A stretch of 64,000 nt of DNA from Sthenelais limicola (taxonomy: Eukaryota > Annelida > Polychaeta > Phyllodocida > Sigalionidae): NCBI GenBank assembly GCA_942159475.1, contig OW804094.1:10051555-10115554 (forward strand). Direction: 5' to 3'. Under the pieces are notes generated by a model that saw only the letters and a program-made list of their open reading frames with translations, had not been told where the DNA came from and searched no databases. The translations under genes and the position numbers were made by a program. Below are positions 26,601-41,600 of the stretch, in pieces (the first letter of the stretch is position 1; every line of letters begins with the position of its first letter).

Positions 26601-29600
26601 AATCTGTTTAGTCCCTGTTTAGTCTTTGTTATAGCCCTTGGCCTGCACAAGGCACTGACTAAAGGCTAATGGTCAATCTCAGATTGAGTTGAAATCAGGT
26701 AATTTAACATAGGGTTCAATGGGCAGCAGCTGTTGTTGTCACCAACAATCCCGAGGCGTTCTCACCACCGACTGCAGCGCCACCTGCAAATGCCTGGATT
26801 CCCATCTCAAAGAGTATATCATCACCTTGCATGGCCTGCACCAACACGGAGGGATGCATTTCTAATAGAGGAGAAATATGAGACTTATTCCTGGCTTGTC
26901 ACTGTTTTATCAAAGGTGAGAGATGAGAGGGAGAGAGCAGGACAAGGGTGTGGTGGATTATAGATGAAAGACTTCTCAGAACGCTAGCTAGCACGCTCAC
27001 AACTCAATGCTATATGTGATGTGACGTAACGGTCGCCCTCTGCTTTGTCAGGCTCGTCAGGCTCGTCAGGCTCCTTCTCCATCCCCTCCTGCACCCCCCC
27101 CCCCCCCCGCACACACACACACTTATATATGGGTCAGATTTTCAGAAAATGTACAATTGTTAGCTGTAGACATTTAATAAATTCTACTAAATTACACTAA
27201 AATATAGCCAATACTATGTAAATTCGAGTATATTTGGCATTGTATTGATTCTAGCAATTCGTAAGGCTAGGTTGAACTGTGTTTTGAACTTTATTTTCGT
27301 CTGAAATTTGTGTTATTTGAGAAGTTTGGTGAAGGTAAATTGTACATTTTCTGAAAATCTGACCCTTATATTATAGTTTTATTTCAAAGTACATGTACAT
27401 CGAAATCGAAATACAATACTGCAGATCTTCCAATTGACCCTCACAGCGTACTCGGACTTTAGAATATGGTATCTAACTACACTGTAAATAACTTTGCATA
27501 TGAAGTACACTTAACCTCCCCTTCTCCATCTCTTCCTGCTCCTCCTCCCCCTTCCCTCAGCTCCTCCTCCATCTCTTCCTGTCCCACCCCTCTTAACCTT
27601 CCTGCTCCTCCTCCACCGTTTTTATTAATTAACTCTAATCACTGGTGTCCACTAAAAGTGCAGACAATATTTAACCAACACTTAACATTCGGTTGAGCAC
27701 CAGAATGAATTCAATATTAAAGTTTGTTTTCAATCAAACTAATATACCATTACTTTTATTATTTATTACTATTCATTTATGTACTATTCATCATTCTATT
27801 ATTATTTATTTTGCCTACAACTTTCTGTATACGCCCATGCCATGGAAGTGGGTTACTTTTTATACCTCATCAACCACAAACATAGCATCTATAAAGGAAC
27901 TTTCAGCTTTGGCCGCATTCTTCTCCGTATCATGCCAAAATTCTCGCCACTTACGGGGCCATGGTTGAGGGCTCAAAGGCACTGGTGACTGTGGTGTTAG
28001 GAAGTTGTATGTATTGACACGAGTAGAGCGTTAAAAGGATCGCTACACCTCCATCATAACATGGAGGTTAACAGAGGTCATGGTCATGAAGTGTGTGTGT
28101 GAGGGGGGGGGACAAATGGAGAGGATGGATTGGAAGGGGGGGAGGGGGCTGATGTTTATACCAACCGTACAGCTTCATTCATTCTTACACTGTTATTTTA
28201 GTCAAAAGATAAATATTATATTTTTTTCAGTTTATTTATTTTCTGCCTGCCTGATAGATGTCTGGCAATCAGTCTATTGTCAGTCTATTGTCTACAATCA
28301 ATATAGTCTACAATCAGTCTATTGTTTCCATTTTCACGTTCATTTTATAAATAATTCTGTTCTCTTTTCTCTCTTTTATTGTAAATTAAGGGACCTGAAA
28401 TGAGTCAGTCTGCTTTTTCCATTTGCACGTTCACTTAAAGTATTCGGTTTTTTCCTTATTTCTCTCTTCTCTCGTCTATTCTACTCGTCTATTCTAAATT
28501 AAGGGACTTGACTTACAATACACTGGACCACCTTTCACTGTCAACCACCACCCCCACCACCACACACCACACACCACACACCACCACCACCACCACCACC
28601 ACCACCACCACCCCACACACCCTGACCTGAGGTTAACACTTGAGTGGTGCCATTAGTACAATACATATACAGCTCCCACTCAGTACTCGTGTCCTTTCAT
28701 GAGTACATGGGGGAAATTTCCAAAAAATGTACAATTCACCTTCAGAAACTCTCCCAAATAACCCAAATTTAATACATAAATCAGACTCAAAACACAATTC
28801 AACATAACCAAACACATCCCTTGAATCAACTTGATGCCAAATATACTCAGATATAGCTAGTTTTTATTATTTTTTAGCAGAATTTAGCAGAATTTCATGA
28901 ATGTGTAGAGCTGTCAATTGTAATTTGCTGGTGATCTGACCCACCCTATTTATAATATCAATACTCCCTGTATGTGAAAATTTGGTAAGATTTGTATTGC
29001 ATGCTGTTCTTTATAAGTTATTTCTGCGATAATTTTACCCACATAACATATTACTCATCCTAACCTTATTTCATACATATAAATTAATAGCGCTAAAATA
29101 GTTGCTTGAATATTATTTATCTTTCAAAATGTATTATTATTATATTCATCATGTATTCATATCTTTTTTTTAGTAGTTTAAATTATTTAGTCAGTAATAT
29201 ATAATACTAATTTTAAATGAAATAATATTATAGGGTGTAAAGGTCAATTAAAAATATCAAATCCTCCTTACCATTTAATATCATTTTTTCAACTGACTGT
29301 TTTAACAATTCAGTTTTTAAACACTGTGATTCTTTCTGAGTATAAATTGTAGGAAAGCATTTGGTTACCAAATGATCGAAATATGTTACACCAAAAAATA
29401 TGCTCTGAAACCCTCTACAAAGTATACACAGTAAGAAATATCTCTATCGCAAACACTCTTGGAATAGAACTCAAGTGTCCATAATGGTGAGGACACCATA
29501 TTGAAGAGGTCACTCAAATGGGTCAGATTTTCAGAAAATGTACAATTGGCAGCTATACACATTTAGCAAATTCTGCTAAATTAGGCTGTTATTTGGTCAA

Positions 29601-32600
29601 TACTAGTTAAATTCGAGTATATTCGGCATTGCATTGATTCTAGCAATCTGTTTGGTTAGGTTGAACTGTCTTTTGAACATATTTTTCGTCTGAAATTTGG
29701 GCTATTTGAGAAGATTGGTGAAGTTAAATTGTACATTTTCTGAAAATCTGACCCAAATAGGTCAAGTGACCATTCAAGGAACTGGTCCATAATAATGGGG
29801 TGTCCGGATAACTGAGTGGTCATTAAATTAAATGTGAACATTCAGGGGACAATTATGTGCTATTAAACTAGATGGGCACATTAGAAGAGTAGAGCATGAG
29901 TCCATAACAGTGGGGTATCCAGACAAACGAGGGGTAATAAGGGAGTTGCATGTGCCACTGCACATGTCTATTACAGTGCATGCTGGGATAGATTGAGCTC
30001 AAATCTAACATAGAAATATTTGGCAACATTTTTATTGAAAATTGCATGAATGTTTTCACCAATATCATAGATTGTATAAATGATTTATGAAAACCAAATG
30101 TATGATGGGAAAGATGGAGGCTTGTGTTATGGAACCATGAATAAAACATGGATATTGATATTGAAGCACCGATAAATATTCCATGCTGAACATAACATGT
30201 TTTCTTTAGATTTTATACTGTACTATTACTCCCATAAGTCTATGTGAATCAAGATTCAAAATGGCGGCTACGCGACTCCCCTATTGGGCTTGGCCATCAT
30301 AACGATACACAATATATTGAACATGGCATGGTTTGTATAGTTTTCACGCCGACTAGTCCCACAATTCTGTGCGAATCAAGATTCAAGATGGCGGACATAC
30401 AAGTCCCCTATTAAGTCAGATGGACACATTCAAAGGACGGGTTCTAACCGTCCATAATAGTGAGGTGTTCAGATTGGCGAGGTGTTTGTGTTTAGAGGGT
30501 CCGCTGTGTGAGCACATCATTTCTGAATTGATGGAGTAACTGTAATGGGTCAGATTTTCAGAAAACGTACAATTGGCAGCTGTACAGATTTAGTAAATTC
30601 TGCTAAATTCTGCTGCAATTTGGTCAATACTAGGTAAATTCGAGTATATTCGTCATTGCATTGATTCTAGCAATCTGTTTGGTTAGGTTCAACTGTATTT
30701 TGAACATTATTTTCGTCAGAAATTTGGGTTATTTGAGACGATTGTCGAAGATGAATTGTACATTTTCTGGAAATCAGACCCTAATGCTTTATATTAAATG
30801 TTTCCCGGGTGGCAAGCATCCAGCTGGACACAAGTACATGGGAGGGGGCGGGGGGGGAGGGGTTATTATTGTAGGGAGAGGGTACCTCTGCCAATAAAGA
30901 GTCAGCCAGGCTGGGTAATGTTATATTATTGTCGATTAGCCTTGTTTTTACACACGGGCCTGAGAGGAAAGAGGAAAGGGGGAGGCCCAAATAGATCCCA
31001 CCCCACAGTCCCAGTACTCATCATGAAAATCCTGATTGATATTCATTAAGTTAAGAATGTGTATAGAGACACTAAAAACCAACCTCGACTAATATCAATA
31101 GTAATTTTAACAAGCCAGGAGTTTATCATCGCATTTACCATTATTATTATCAGTACGTTTAAATTTCTTTTTCTTATTTGTTGTATGAAATCGTTATTTT
31201 TTTTTATTAAATGTAACAATAATATAACAGGGACACATAAAAGTTAGGATGAAAATGTTTAACAGTATACTCGGAACGCCTTAAGATGACAATTTAACTC
31301 AGGACACAACGCAAACCACATTGTTTCTGAGAGTGTATCTATTTTGATATCCTGAATAAAAATATTTAACAAAATAAAAAAACCCAAAAGTATCTTATTT
31401 ACTGATTTTAGGAATATTACATTTCGGGGCAAAGCTATCACCCACTAAAGATATAGGTCAAGTCCTTGGCAGTTTTACTAATCAATTTTCACAAGATTTT
31501 GCCAATAATGAGAAATAGTCAATAGGGGATTTGCATGTGCCACTGCGCATGTCTGTTACAGTGCATGCTGGGATGGATGCTCATTCAACCTGACATACAT
31601 ATATATATGTAGCAGCACTTTTACTCAAAATAGCTCGAATATTTACAACAATCCTCTTCCTTCTAATATAACAATGATCTATAGATTCCGAATGCATGAT
31701 GGGAAAGATATACACGTCCTATTACATGATGTATAATACATGGCAATGTACATTCATGGACTGATGTACATTCCGCGATGAACATGGAATGTTTTCTCTA
31801 GTTTTTACATTGACGTACAACTCCCATAACTCCTTGCGAATCGGGATTCAAGATGGCGGCTATGCAAATCCCCTATTGTCTAAAATTGGCAATAGTGAAG
31901 ATAGTCATTCGGGTGGTGTGGACAGAACAGGGCTATATAGACCCCCCTCCCCCCCCCCCCCCCCCCACACCACACACAGACAGCATCAAGAAATCCATCA
32001 AATGAATAGAATTCCTTTGCCAAAACTGTCCCACAAAAACCATCAACATCATAAATCTTGCGGCCAATTACTTTCACATATATGACTCATTCCATATAGA
32101 GGTGTTCAGCCGTATAGTGGGAGGCAGAAGTGATATTGGAAATATGTCAGGTAAATATGTCAGGTTCATTCAAGTACATTTCAGACTATAACCAAACCAT
32201 GAAGACATGAAACGATTCTTTCGAAAATGAAATTCCAGATTTTAAATACATGTTCCGGTTCAGTGAAATATTTATCAACAAGCTCAGAGGGGTGCATTGA
32301 GTGCATACATATGAATACACATACATAGACATACAAATATTTAGCAACATTATGATCAGAAATGCAAGAATGATTCCATCAATATCATAGGTTGTGTAAA
32401 ATGATCTGTAAAAACCAAATGCATGATGGGAAAGATGGAATCTTGTCTCATAAAAGACCTGGCTATTTACTAGTAAAGATCATTATTAAAAATGCGATGC
32501 TAAACAGAACAAGTTTTCTATAGCTTTAAAACCTTTGTTGTCCTGAATAAACATAATTTAAAATAAAAATTCAGCTTTTGAACTGTATCATTACTCCCAC

Positions 32601-35600
32601 AATTCCATGCGAATCGAGATTCATGATGGCGGACATGCAATTCCCCTACTCCCTGATGACAATTGACAAACTAATTGATGTCGACCTTCATAGATGTAAA
32701 TGATTTTAGCACTTGCATGAAATAAAAAAGATATTTAATACAAATATCTTTTTGTATTCGTTGTTTAATTCTTCTGACACGAGCGTTAAACAGCGGGACA
32801 GAGGACTACACTTTCAAAAAGAAAAACAGGATCTTGTTCAGTAGAAAGTTGAGGATTGTCCAAAAAGTTGTTTACGACTGCGAGTATGTGATTATATGAT
32901 AAGAAAAATCACTTTCCCAATATCACACTTGTTCATAAATAGCCAGCCTCCTTATTCCCATAGCTTTAACCAGTTGTGTATGTTGTAAACAAGCTATTGG
33001 ATAGGGTGGTGGTAGCCGTGGTGGTGATGTGATGCTGGATTTTATAGGTTACCAGTAATTGAAATGATCTCCAGAGAGGAAATTGACCGTGCTCCTAGGT
33101 TACCTATTTACCTCGTCCTCGCATACCAGTCTATCCCGCTTACAGCGACACATCGGTCAAAACAGAACATTTTCTATTTCTTGTTCCATTCTTTTCCAAC
33201 CCATCTAAAAGTCATTTGACTACAATCTTGGAAGATTTTGTCCAGTTGTTTTTGCTACCTGGCTTCTAAAACGTCCTTGTTTGTATGTGGAGGACCCGCC
33301 CGAATCCCTTCCTATGGTGACTTCACTTATTATCGCTCACCGGCGGCAGTTTTCTCTCAGTGATTAGACTTCAAATTCTTTCATATAACATATACCAGCA
33401 GCGGAAAATTGATAAATTCAGTCACATGAGCCATAATATAAATGAATTTTGCAAGATTTGTTTTGTTGTAATAGCTGAGAGTGCAGCTTTAAGGGTTGGT
33501 AGCACTAGGGACATTGGGAAGGACTTTTCTTGCAATAGCTCATTCACTGAGACATTGGTAATCGTAATCTTTATGTGGCCCATCTCATCAAAATGGATAG
33601 AATGAGTAGCCATGCAATCTCTTGAAACTTTTTCACTTCATAGGATAATTATGGCAGTATTTGAAATACAGAGTACCGACATTGTGTTTTGATTCAATAA
33701 TTCTGGAATAAGTGTGATAAATGGGCACAGAGAAATGGGTTCAGCCCCAATAGGGTGCTGCTCCCATGCCCGAAGTGGACAGAAAAGTAACTGCTGTCAT
33801 TCCTGAATGACCAATCACAACCCTGTATCTTCCGGTGACCATACCAAAAATAAATACAGTGAACTAGACCCCACCCCAAAACCGTTTTTAACTTTCACAG
33901 CGAAATGAATTTGCTCTCTGTTGCGACCAATATCTTTTAACATATAGATTACATAGTTTTGACATAACCAGGGATTAGTAAGTTCGGTTAAGGTGTACCA
34001 GACACTAGAAGATTGAGTAGAAATTCCATTACTTGTGAATCAAGGCCAGAACAGTAAGAAGTGTCACTTTAAATATGCATTACATTATATATACCTAACA
34101 ACTCTATATGTTCAGGTATAAATCTGGGAATTTATACATCTTTAGACATTGCCTTGAGGTGTCCAGGGGCTATAACAACCTAAGGCAGAGACTAAAAAGA
34201 TTAATAACCTCCATTGTGGGGCTGCTGGTGCACTGTTTGGTGCATAAACCCTCAGCTTCGCTTCGTACCTAACAGTGCACCAGCAGCCCTGAGATGAACG
34301 CCATTCATCCTTTAATATACGAAGCATGTATGTACATACATGCTTATAAAGGTATGTATATAAGGTAGTTCCTATAATAGTTATAACTATATATAGGCAT
34401 AACTATTATAGGAACTTGAATAAATCACGATAAGATTCACTGGCATCATTCTTATCAGGAGCCTCATATCCTTATCATCCTGAAATCTAAGAATGTTAGC
34501 AGCATCAAGCACCCAGGAGTAACAATAGATAACAGTAGATAAAGGTGCTGCTGATGAGATCAATTGTCATGTGTTCCAGGAAAATGAGTCACAAGTTGCA
34601 AAATTGATATTTTGAGAGTTTTATTCACAAGATCTCTTTGTAGGAAGTTTCTCATTTTTGGGGTATCTAACGCCGTAAGTCGTATTAATACATGCATTTA
34701 ATTTCAAGACAGTGTATTAAATATATCAATGCATTGCTAAGGTCATGCTATTGAGTATATCTGGCTACTTTACTAGCCACTGTCCCCTCAGAAACATTGC
34801 AAACTTTTTTTTCAAACATAAAAATACCACACTTAAAATATAGAAATATTTTTCATTTGCCTCAATGTTTACCATCATTGGAATCGGCTTGACCTCTTCT
34901 TTTCAAATATAATAATATCTCAAAATCCATATTTTGCGACTTGTGACTCATTTTCCTGAAACACATGACAATTGAACCAAACAAACCAGTCAATGAGATG
35001 AGATAAGATAAGGTGCCTCAGCCTACCTGAGTCATGGGTGAAGATGGCTCGTTTAGCCTCCTCAATGCTGGTGTTGGGCTCCTCATGATCAAGCAACATC
35101 TGAAGCATGCGCTCCAGGATGGCATCCGTGGAAGCATCTGACACGTCAAGAAGAAGCACCGCGGAGTTGAGGAAATTCTCCACATCCATCGATGCTCTAA
35201 TCTCAGCGCCGAAGTCTTTCATTGGGATTTTCTGAAATTGAATGGTTTATATGAATTTTTCAGGTTCCTGAAGGTTCAGGTTCATGTTTAGGTTCATGTT
35301 TGGGTTAATGTTTAGGTTCAGGTTTGGGTTAGGTTTAGGTTCAGGTGTTGGTTTAGGTTTAGGTTAAGATTCATGTTTAGGTACAGTTTTGGGTCCATGT
35401 TTAGGTTCAGGTTTAGGTTTAGATTCAGGTTTAGGTTCAGGTTGGGTTTAGGTTTAGGTTCCAGTTCAAGTATAGGTTTAGGTTTAGATTAAGGTTTGGG
35501 TTTAGGTATAGGTACAGTTTCGGGTTCATGTTTAGGTTCAGATGCCGATATTTATTGTAATAAACTACTTCTCCCATATAACCAACCATGCATAGCTTAG

Positions 35601-38600
35601 ACCTCTAGAAAAATATAGCCTTCATATGAATATGAATAAAAAATGTAATTAAATGATTTTGGCCTGCTGGTGCACTGGCTGCTGGTGCACTGGCTATTGG
35701 TGCATAACACCAGCAGCAGAGATGGAAGTTATTAATCCTTTTAGTCTTTCAATGGGATTTTCTGCAATTGAATGGTTTGCATGGATCATTCAGGTGTTAT
35801 GTATGTTAAGGATTAATGACTGACATCATTGGCCTGCCGGTGCATTGTCTGGTGGTGCATAACACCCGTATATAGGTTGGAAAAGAACCAAACAAAAAGT
35901 AGAAAATCTTTAGTTTTTGACCAATGTTAACTGAGAATGCAGCTTCAAACATATAGTGAAACCTCTACTCGCAGACATCTCGCCAATCTGGACACCTCAG
36001 TATTATGGACAATGAGACCAATTCAAGCTAGTCCCTGTACTCCCTTATACATTTCTAATCAGGATTTTTTGTCAGAGCGGTGGAAGTCGTGGATCCCAGC
36101 CTTTTTGGACACATACCCTTTATATGGTGAATTCTCATGCATTTGTGATGAATAGGTACACTTTTTTACACTTGTATTTGAAGGCAAATTTACACAAATT
36201 TACACAAAGGATGAGATCAAGCCGATCTGCTGTCATTTCCGATGTAATGGTATGATATAGGGGTCACCAACGGGTTGGTCCACAAGTGGGGTGCCGTCAG
36301 TGGGGGTTTCCCAACCTAGTTAGAATGAGGTCACAAGACTAGCAGCCCCTGTTCTCAGCGCAGCGCAGCGCAGCAGCACAACACCCCGGTGCCACACTTT
36401 AGTTAGAACCCTGAGCTATCCCCTCATCAGAGTAGACACTTAAATACTGATGGATGGATCTGATGGTGTTAGTGTCTTCCCTAATTACTACTATACTACC
36501 TCAATAGCTTGAATTAAATAAAGTACACTGACCGAAACATGATACTTCCATGTTATATGACAAGACAGTGAGAGCCTTTTTATACTACAGATTAATGGGG
36601 TGGGGGAAGTTTCTTTTCTTTTTTATCTTTCCTTTTTGTATCCTCTCTTTTATACACATTTTTATAAACCATAAAATTGGAGTACCCAAGCATTTTGATA
36701 TAATATTCAAGGATGGTAAGGAAGAAATGTTACAGTAGGGGCAAAAAGGTGGAGGCACTATTTACAAGAAGAAAAGTGATCTGATAAGTGCAGAAATAAA
36801 GAGTCGGCACTCACTGTAATCCTTATAATGTAATATATTTATAGTAATAAAAGGGACCCGCTGGCGCTCCTAAACAAGACACTTCAACACTGGTACACTT
36901 GAGTGCAAGTCCCATAGAGATATCCACAACGGAGAGGTTTTGTACTCAACACCAGGTATGATGAATAAAAGACAAAGGCTAAAGTCACCATCTTGTTTAC
37001 ACAAGGATCAGATCACCAGAAAGTGTAGAATCGGCAGCTCTACACATTTAGTAAATTCTGCTAAAAAGGGATAAATACTAGCCATATCTGAGTATATTTG
37101 GCATCAAGTTGACTCAAGGGATATGTTTGGTTAGGTTGAATTGGGTTTTGAGTCTCATTTTTGTATCAAATTTGGGTTATTTGGCAGGGTTTCTGAATGT
37201 GAATTGTGCATTTTCTGGAAATTTCACCCAGAACTATTGATAGTCATCTGATCCATCATCAAAGAAAGGGATGAATGTTTTACGGTGGGCTAATGAGTGG
37301 ATAACCAGATAGTTGGACGGGTGCCAAGTTATTTACGATCAATGGCGGCTTCAAAGCGTCCGTGTGAGGCAGGAGGATTGCGAATGATCCATCCGAAATG
37401 AAGCCACTCTTATCATTCTTGAATTCATTATCCAATTAAATTCACATCAAATTCAGATTTATATTCTGATCGTTGCCGTGAAATCAGATTGCCCAGGGTG
37501 CATATGGGTCAGGTCGTCAGAAGATTTACAATCAGCAGCTTTAGTAAAATCCGCTAAATAAGGCTAAGAAATGATGATTACCAAGTATATCTGAGTACTG
37601 TCAGGGCTCGAAAAAACGTTTACTTGCCCGGGGCAAGTAAAAAATGGCTCTGGGCAAGTAAAATTTAATGTTACTTGCCCGAGTGGGCAAGTGGAAATCT
37701 CTACGGCCCCGATTTCAAACCCCTGTTGTGATGTCTACTTACAATGAAACAAGATACATACAGATCAGTGTGATTTCGTTTATAATTCTGCAAATAAATT
37801 TGGGCAAGTGAAAAAGGGTGTTAGGCAAGTAAATCTTGGCTGCCACTTGCCCAATGGGCAAGTGAACTTGGTAGGTTTTTTTCGAGCACTGGTACTTTTG
37901 GTTTTGTGAATGTATCTGTTCTGTTATGTTAAACTGTATTTTGAACCTTATTTTTGTCTGAAATGTTGGTTATTTGAGAAGATTGGTGAAGTCGAATTGT
38001 ACATTTTCTGACGATCTGACCCATACCACACTAGAATATCAACAGCAGGTTTCTAATGTCATGGTTACTAGGAAAGAAGAAGAATGTGATGTGTTAAAGA
38101 TCAATGAGTCACAAGTCGCGAAAATTTGGATTTTGAGATCGTTATATTTGAAAAGATGAGATCAAGCCGATTCCAATGATAGTAAACAGGAAGTATTTCT
38201 ATATTTTAAGTTTGGCATTTTTATTTTTGAAAAAAAAAGAAAAAAGATTGCAATATTTCTGCAGTGACATTCACTAGTAAAGTAGCTAAATATACTCTAT
38301 AAGATGACCTTGGAACTACATGGATATATTTAATACACTGTCTTGAAATTTGGTAAATATAATTATTAAGCATTAAGCACTTCAGAAATGAGAACATTCC
38401 CACAAAGACATCTTGTGAATAAATCACTTTGAAAAATATAAATTATGCGACTTGTGACTCATTATTCTGAAACACATCACATATGGTTTATTGGCTCTTA
38501 CCAAGTAAGTTGTTTTGCAAAAGAAACCGGTTGAGATGTAGAAACAGTTACCCCAGGGCAACAAGCAGTAGAAGGGTCAGATCATAAGAAAATGTACAAT

Positions 38601-41600
38601 CGGCAGATCTACACATTTGGTAAATTATGCTCAATTAGACTGGAAAATGATCAATACTAGGTATACTCGGTACTCTAATGTTTGGATACCTCTATTATAA
38701 TTCTTCCTGATTTTACCGCAGGATAGGCTTAGATCAACAGCCGCTGTTCTAAAAGTTTAGACATTCATTTGATGTATGCTGATATACTTAATGTTGTAAA
38801 ATACTTGACCAGAGCTAGCTTTTTTTACCCTGCTTTTGGAAACCTTTGAATATTTGATACTGCCTTGATTAAAACAATCGGTTTGGTTGTGTTAAACTGA
38901 ATTTTTTTAACCTATTTCCTTTCTTAAATATGAGTTATTTGAGAGGATTGGTGAAGGTGAATTGTACAATTACTGGCGATTTCACCCATTTATAAACTCA
39001 TACAAAATCCAGCAGTCATCAACAGCTGGCATGCAATAAAGTTTTGTTTTTTAACAAGATGTTGACGACCGGCTCCGCCCCCTCCACCCACGCATCCATC
39101 TAAAAGCACACGATCAGAAAGGTTTTAGAGTTTGAGAGTTTCACGTTGAAAGCCAATATCTACGTTTATTCGGAACTGTCTAAATTTGAAACCTGGGAAT
39201 ATTTCTGAACAGAATGAAAATTTATTTCTGTCCTACACTCATTTGCTGCTATCATTTCCACCAGATAACTGTCAACTTAATGGGTGAAGTCGCCAGAAGA
39301 TTTTCAATTCTCCTTCACTGATCTTCTCAAATAACTCAAAATTAAGACAGAAATTAGGTTCAAAATAGAGTTCAACATAACCAAATACATTGTTTGAATC
39401 AACCCAATACCAAATATACTCAGATATAGCTAGTATTCATCATTTTTCAGCCTAATTTAACATAATTTACTAAATGTGCAGAGCTGCCAATTGTACATTT
39501 GCTCATAACCTGACCCTTATGTACGTTTTAGCGGTGGGATACGTAAACGTAAGGTTTTGCTGTCCAAGTTAAGCAATTTAACACTTGAAATTTTAAATCC
39601 CAAAATCTCAAAGGTCAAATTATTTTGGATTTAATGAGTGGCATACTTTGTTGCATATAATAGTCTATGATATAAACCTTGTTGATTTATTATTTATTAG
39701 TACATTATATTATATTAAAGCTACACTCTCAGTTACAGTCAGTAAAAAACTAAACATTTTCTATTTCTTGTTCCATTCTTTTCCAACCCATCTAAAAGTC
39801 ATTTGACCACAATCTTGGAGGATTTTGTTCAGTTGTTTTTGCTACAGTGCTTCTAACACATCTCCATTTGTATTTGGAGGACTCGCCCGAATCCCTTCCT
39901 ATGGTGACTTCACTTATTATCGCTCACCGGCGACAGTTTTCTCTCGGTTTCATATAACATATAACAGCAGCAGAATATTGATAAATCCATGTAGCTGAGA
40001 ATGCAGCTTTAATATTTAATTAATATGTAATTAGTTTCTATTCCACATTCTGTTCCTGGATTCTAGGCACCCGTTCTCGTATTGAGCATCCTTGACATGA
40101 GTGTAATGGTAGAGCCACACATAAATGGGAAATGCAATGCATTATAAATCTTACCTCATGTCTCGAATACAACAGCGACACCTCTCCATCATCTGCAAGT
40201 AAAAAAGAAAAGACATGATAAATAAATAATTCAAACGTTCCTTTTCAAGGCGTACCTGGCATGTTTTTATAGTCAAGATACTCGCTCTACATAGCCATAC
40301 AATTAATCATATCACCTGTACATATGTATAGAACCGGCAGATCCATTAATCTATATACATGGGTCAGATTTTCAGAAAATGTACAATTCAACTTCGCAAA
40401 TCTTCTCAAATAACCCAAATTTCAGACAAAAATAAAGTTCAAAATAGAGTCAACCTAACCAAACAGATAGCTAGAATCACTGCAATGCCAAATATACTCG
40501 AATTTACCTAGTATTGGCCAAATTGCAGCCTAATTTGGCACAAGTTACTAAATGTGTACAGCTGCCAATTGTGCATTTTCTGAAAATCTGACCCGAATAC
40601 ATAACACTGTATAGGTCAATATACGAGTAATGACCACTCTATGTAGGTTCTTCTGGAGATGACCTTAGTAGAGCTCAATGCATCCAATACAACCTGCAAT
40701 GTATAGATTTATCTCGACCTTCAACACTAGATGATGTATGAATTGAAAAACATTTTTGAAATGTGATATGGCAATTATGTACAGGGGATCCTGTTTGTTT
40801 GACGGTATAAATGTCTCCACTCGGACATAAAATCTAGATGTTTTAACTACAAAGATATAAAGCAGTCAAATACAGGATGTGCAAATCTATAGCCTCTCCA
40901 ATAAGTAGTTGATGCGGGGAAAATGTGTTTCTTTAAGAAGAGGGCAAAGTGGGGGATTTTTTACTTCTATTTATGACAAGTTCCTCTCAACCCTTTGACT
41001 CGCGAGCCGCTCTTTGCAATCAACCATGGTGAAACAGGGCCAGTATAACCAGCTCTTCCTTCCATGGAAGAGGAAACACAGCTGCTGCACATGGAACAGA
41101 GACAGCGCTATACAATACAGCTGTATATATTTCGCAATGGTCGATCGCAAACGGCGACTCAGGGGGCAAAGGTTTGAAGTCAAATTCCCCCTACTTTTCT
41201 CTATTCTTAAAGAAAACCATTTTCCCTGTGTCAACTCCTTATTGGACAGACTATAGTCATATAGCAATGTATGATGTTGTTAAAATACCTATAGATGAAT
41301 TACAAAGTATAAAGACAACCAAAGAGGCAATCGACTCCAACGATGGTTAACTGATTTAAATGTAAAACCTGATAATTCAGAGTGGAGGCAGACCGGGTCT
41401 GACCCGAGCCACATTAAATATGGCCTTGCCAGCATACCAACCGGAATAAAATTCGTTTTAAAAAACAAAAAAAATATATGAATACATAACTCACAACCAC
41501 TCATAATTAGATATGACATGATCGTATCAGCGAGTCCAGACATATACAAGTATCATTTTGGAGAAATGGAGAAATTAGATCATTACACAATAACAGAAAA

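Noticed and set aside
35262..35545. A true chromosome end
   Set aside because: The repeat is mixed and internal, with gene sequence on both sides.
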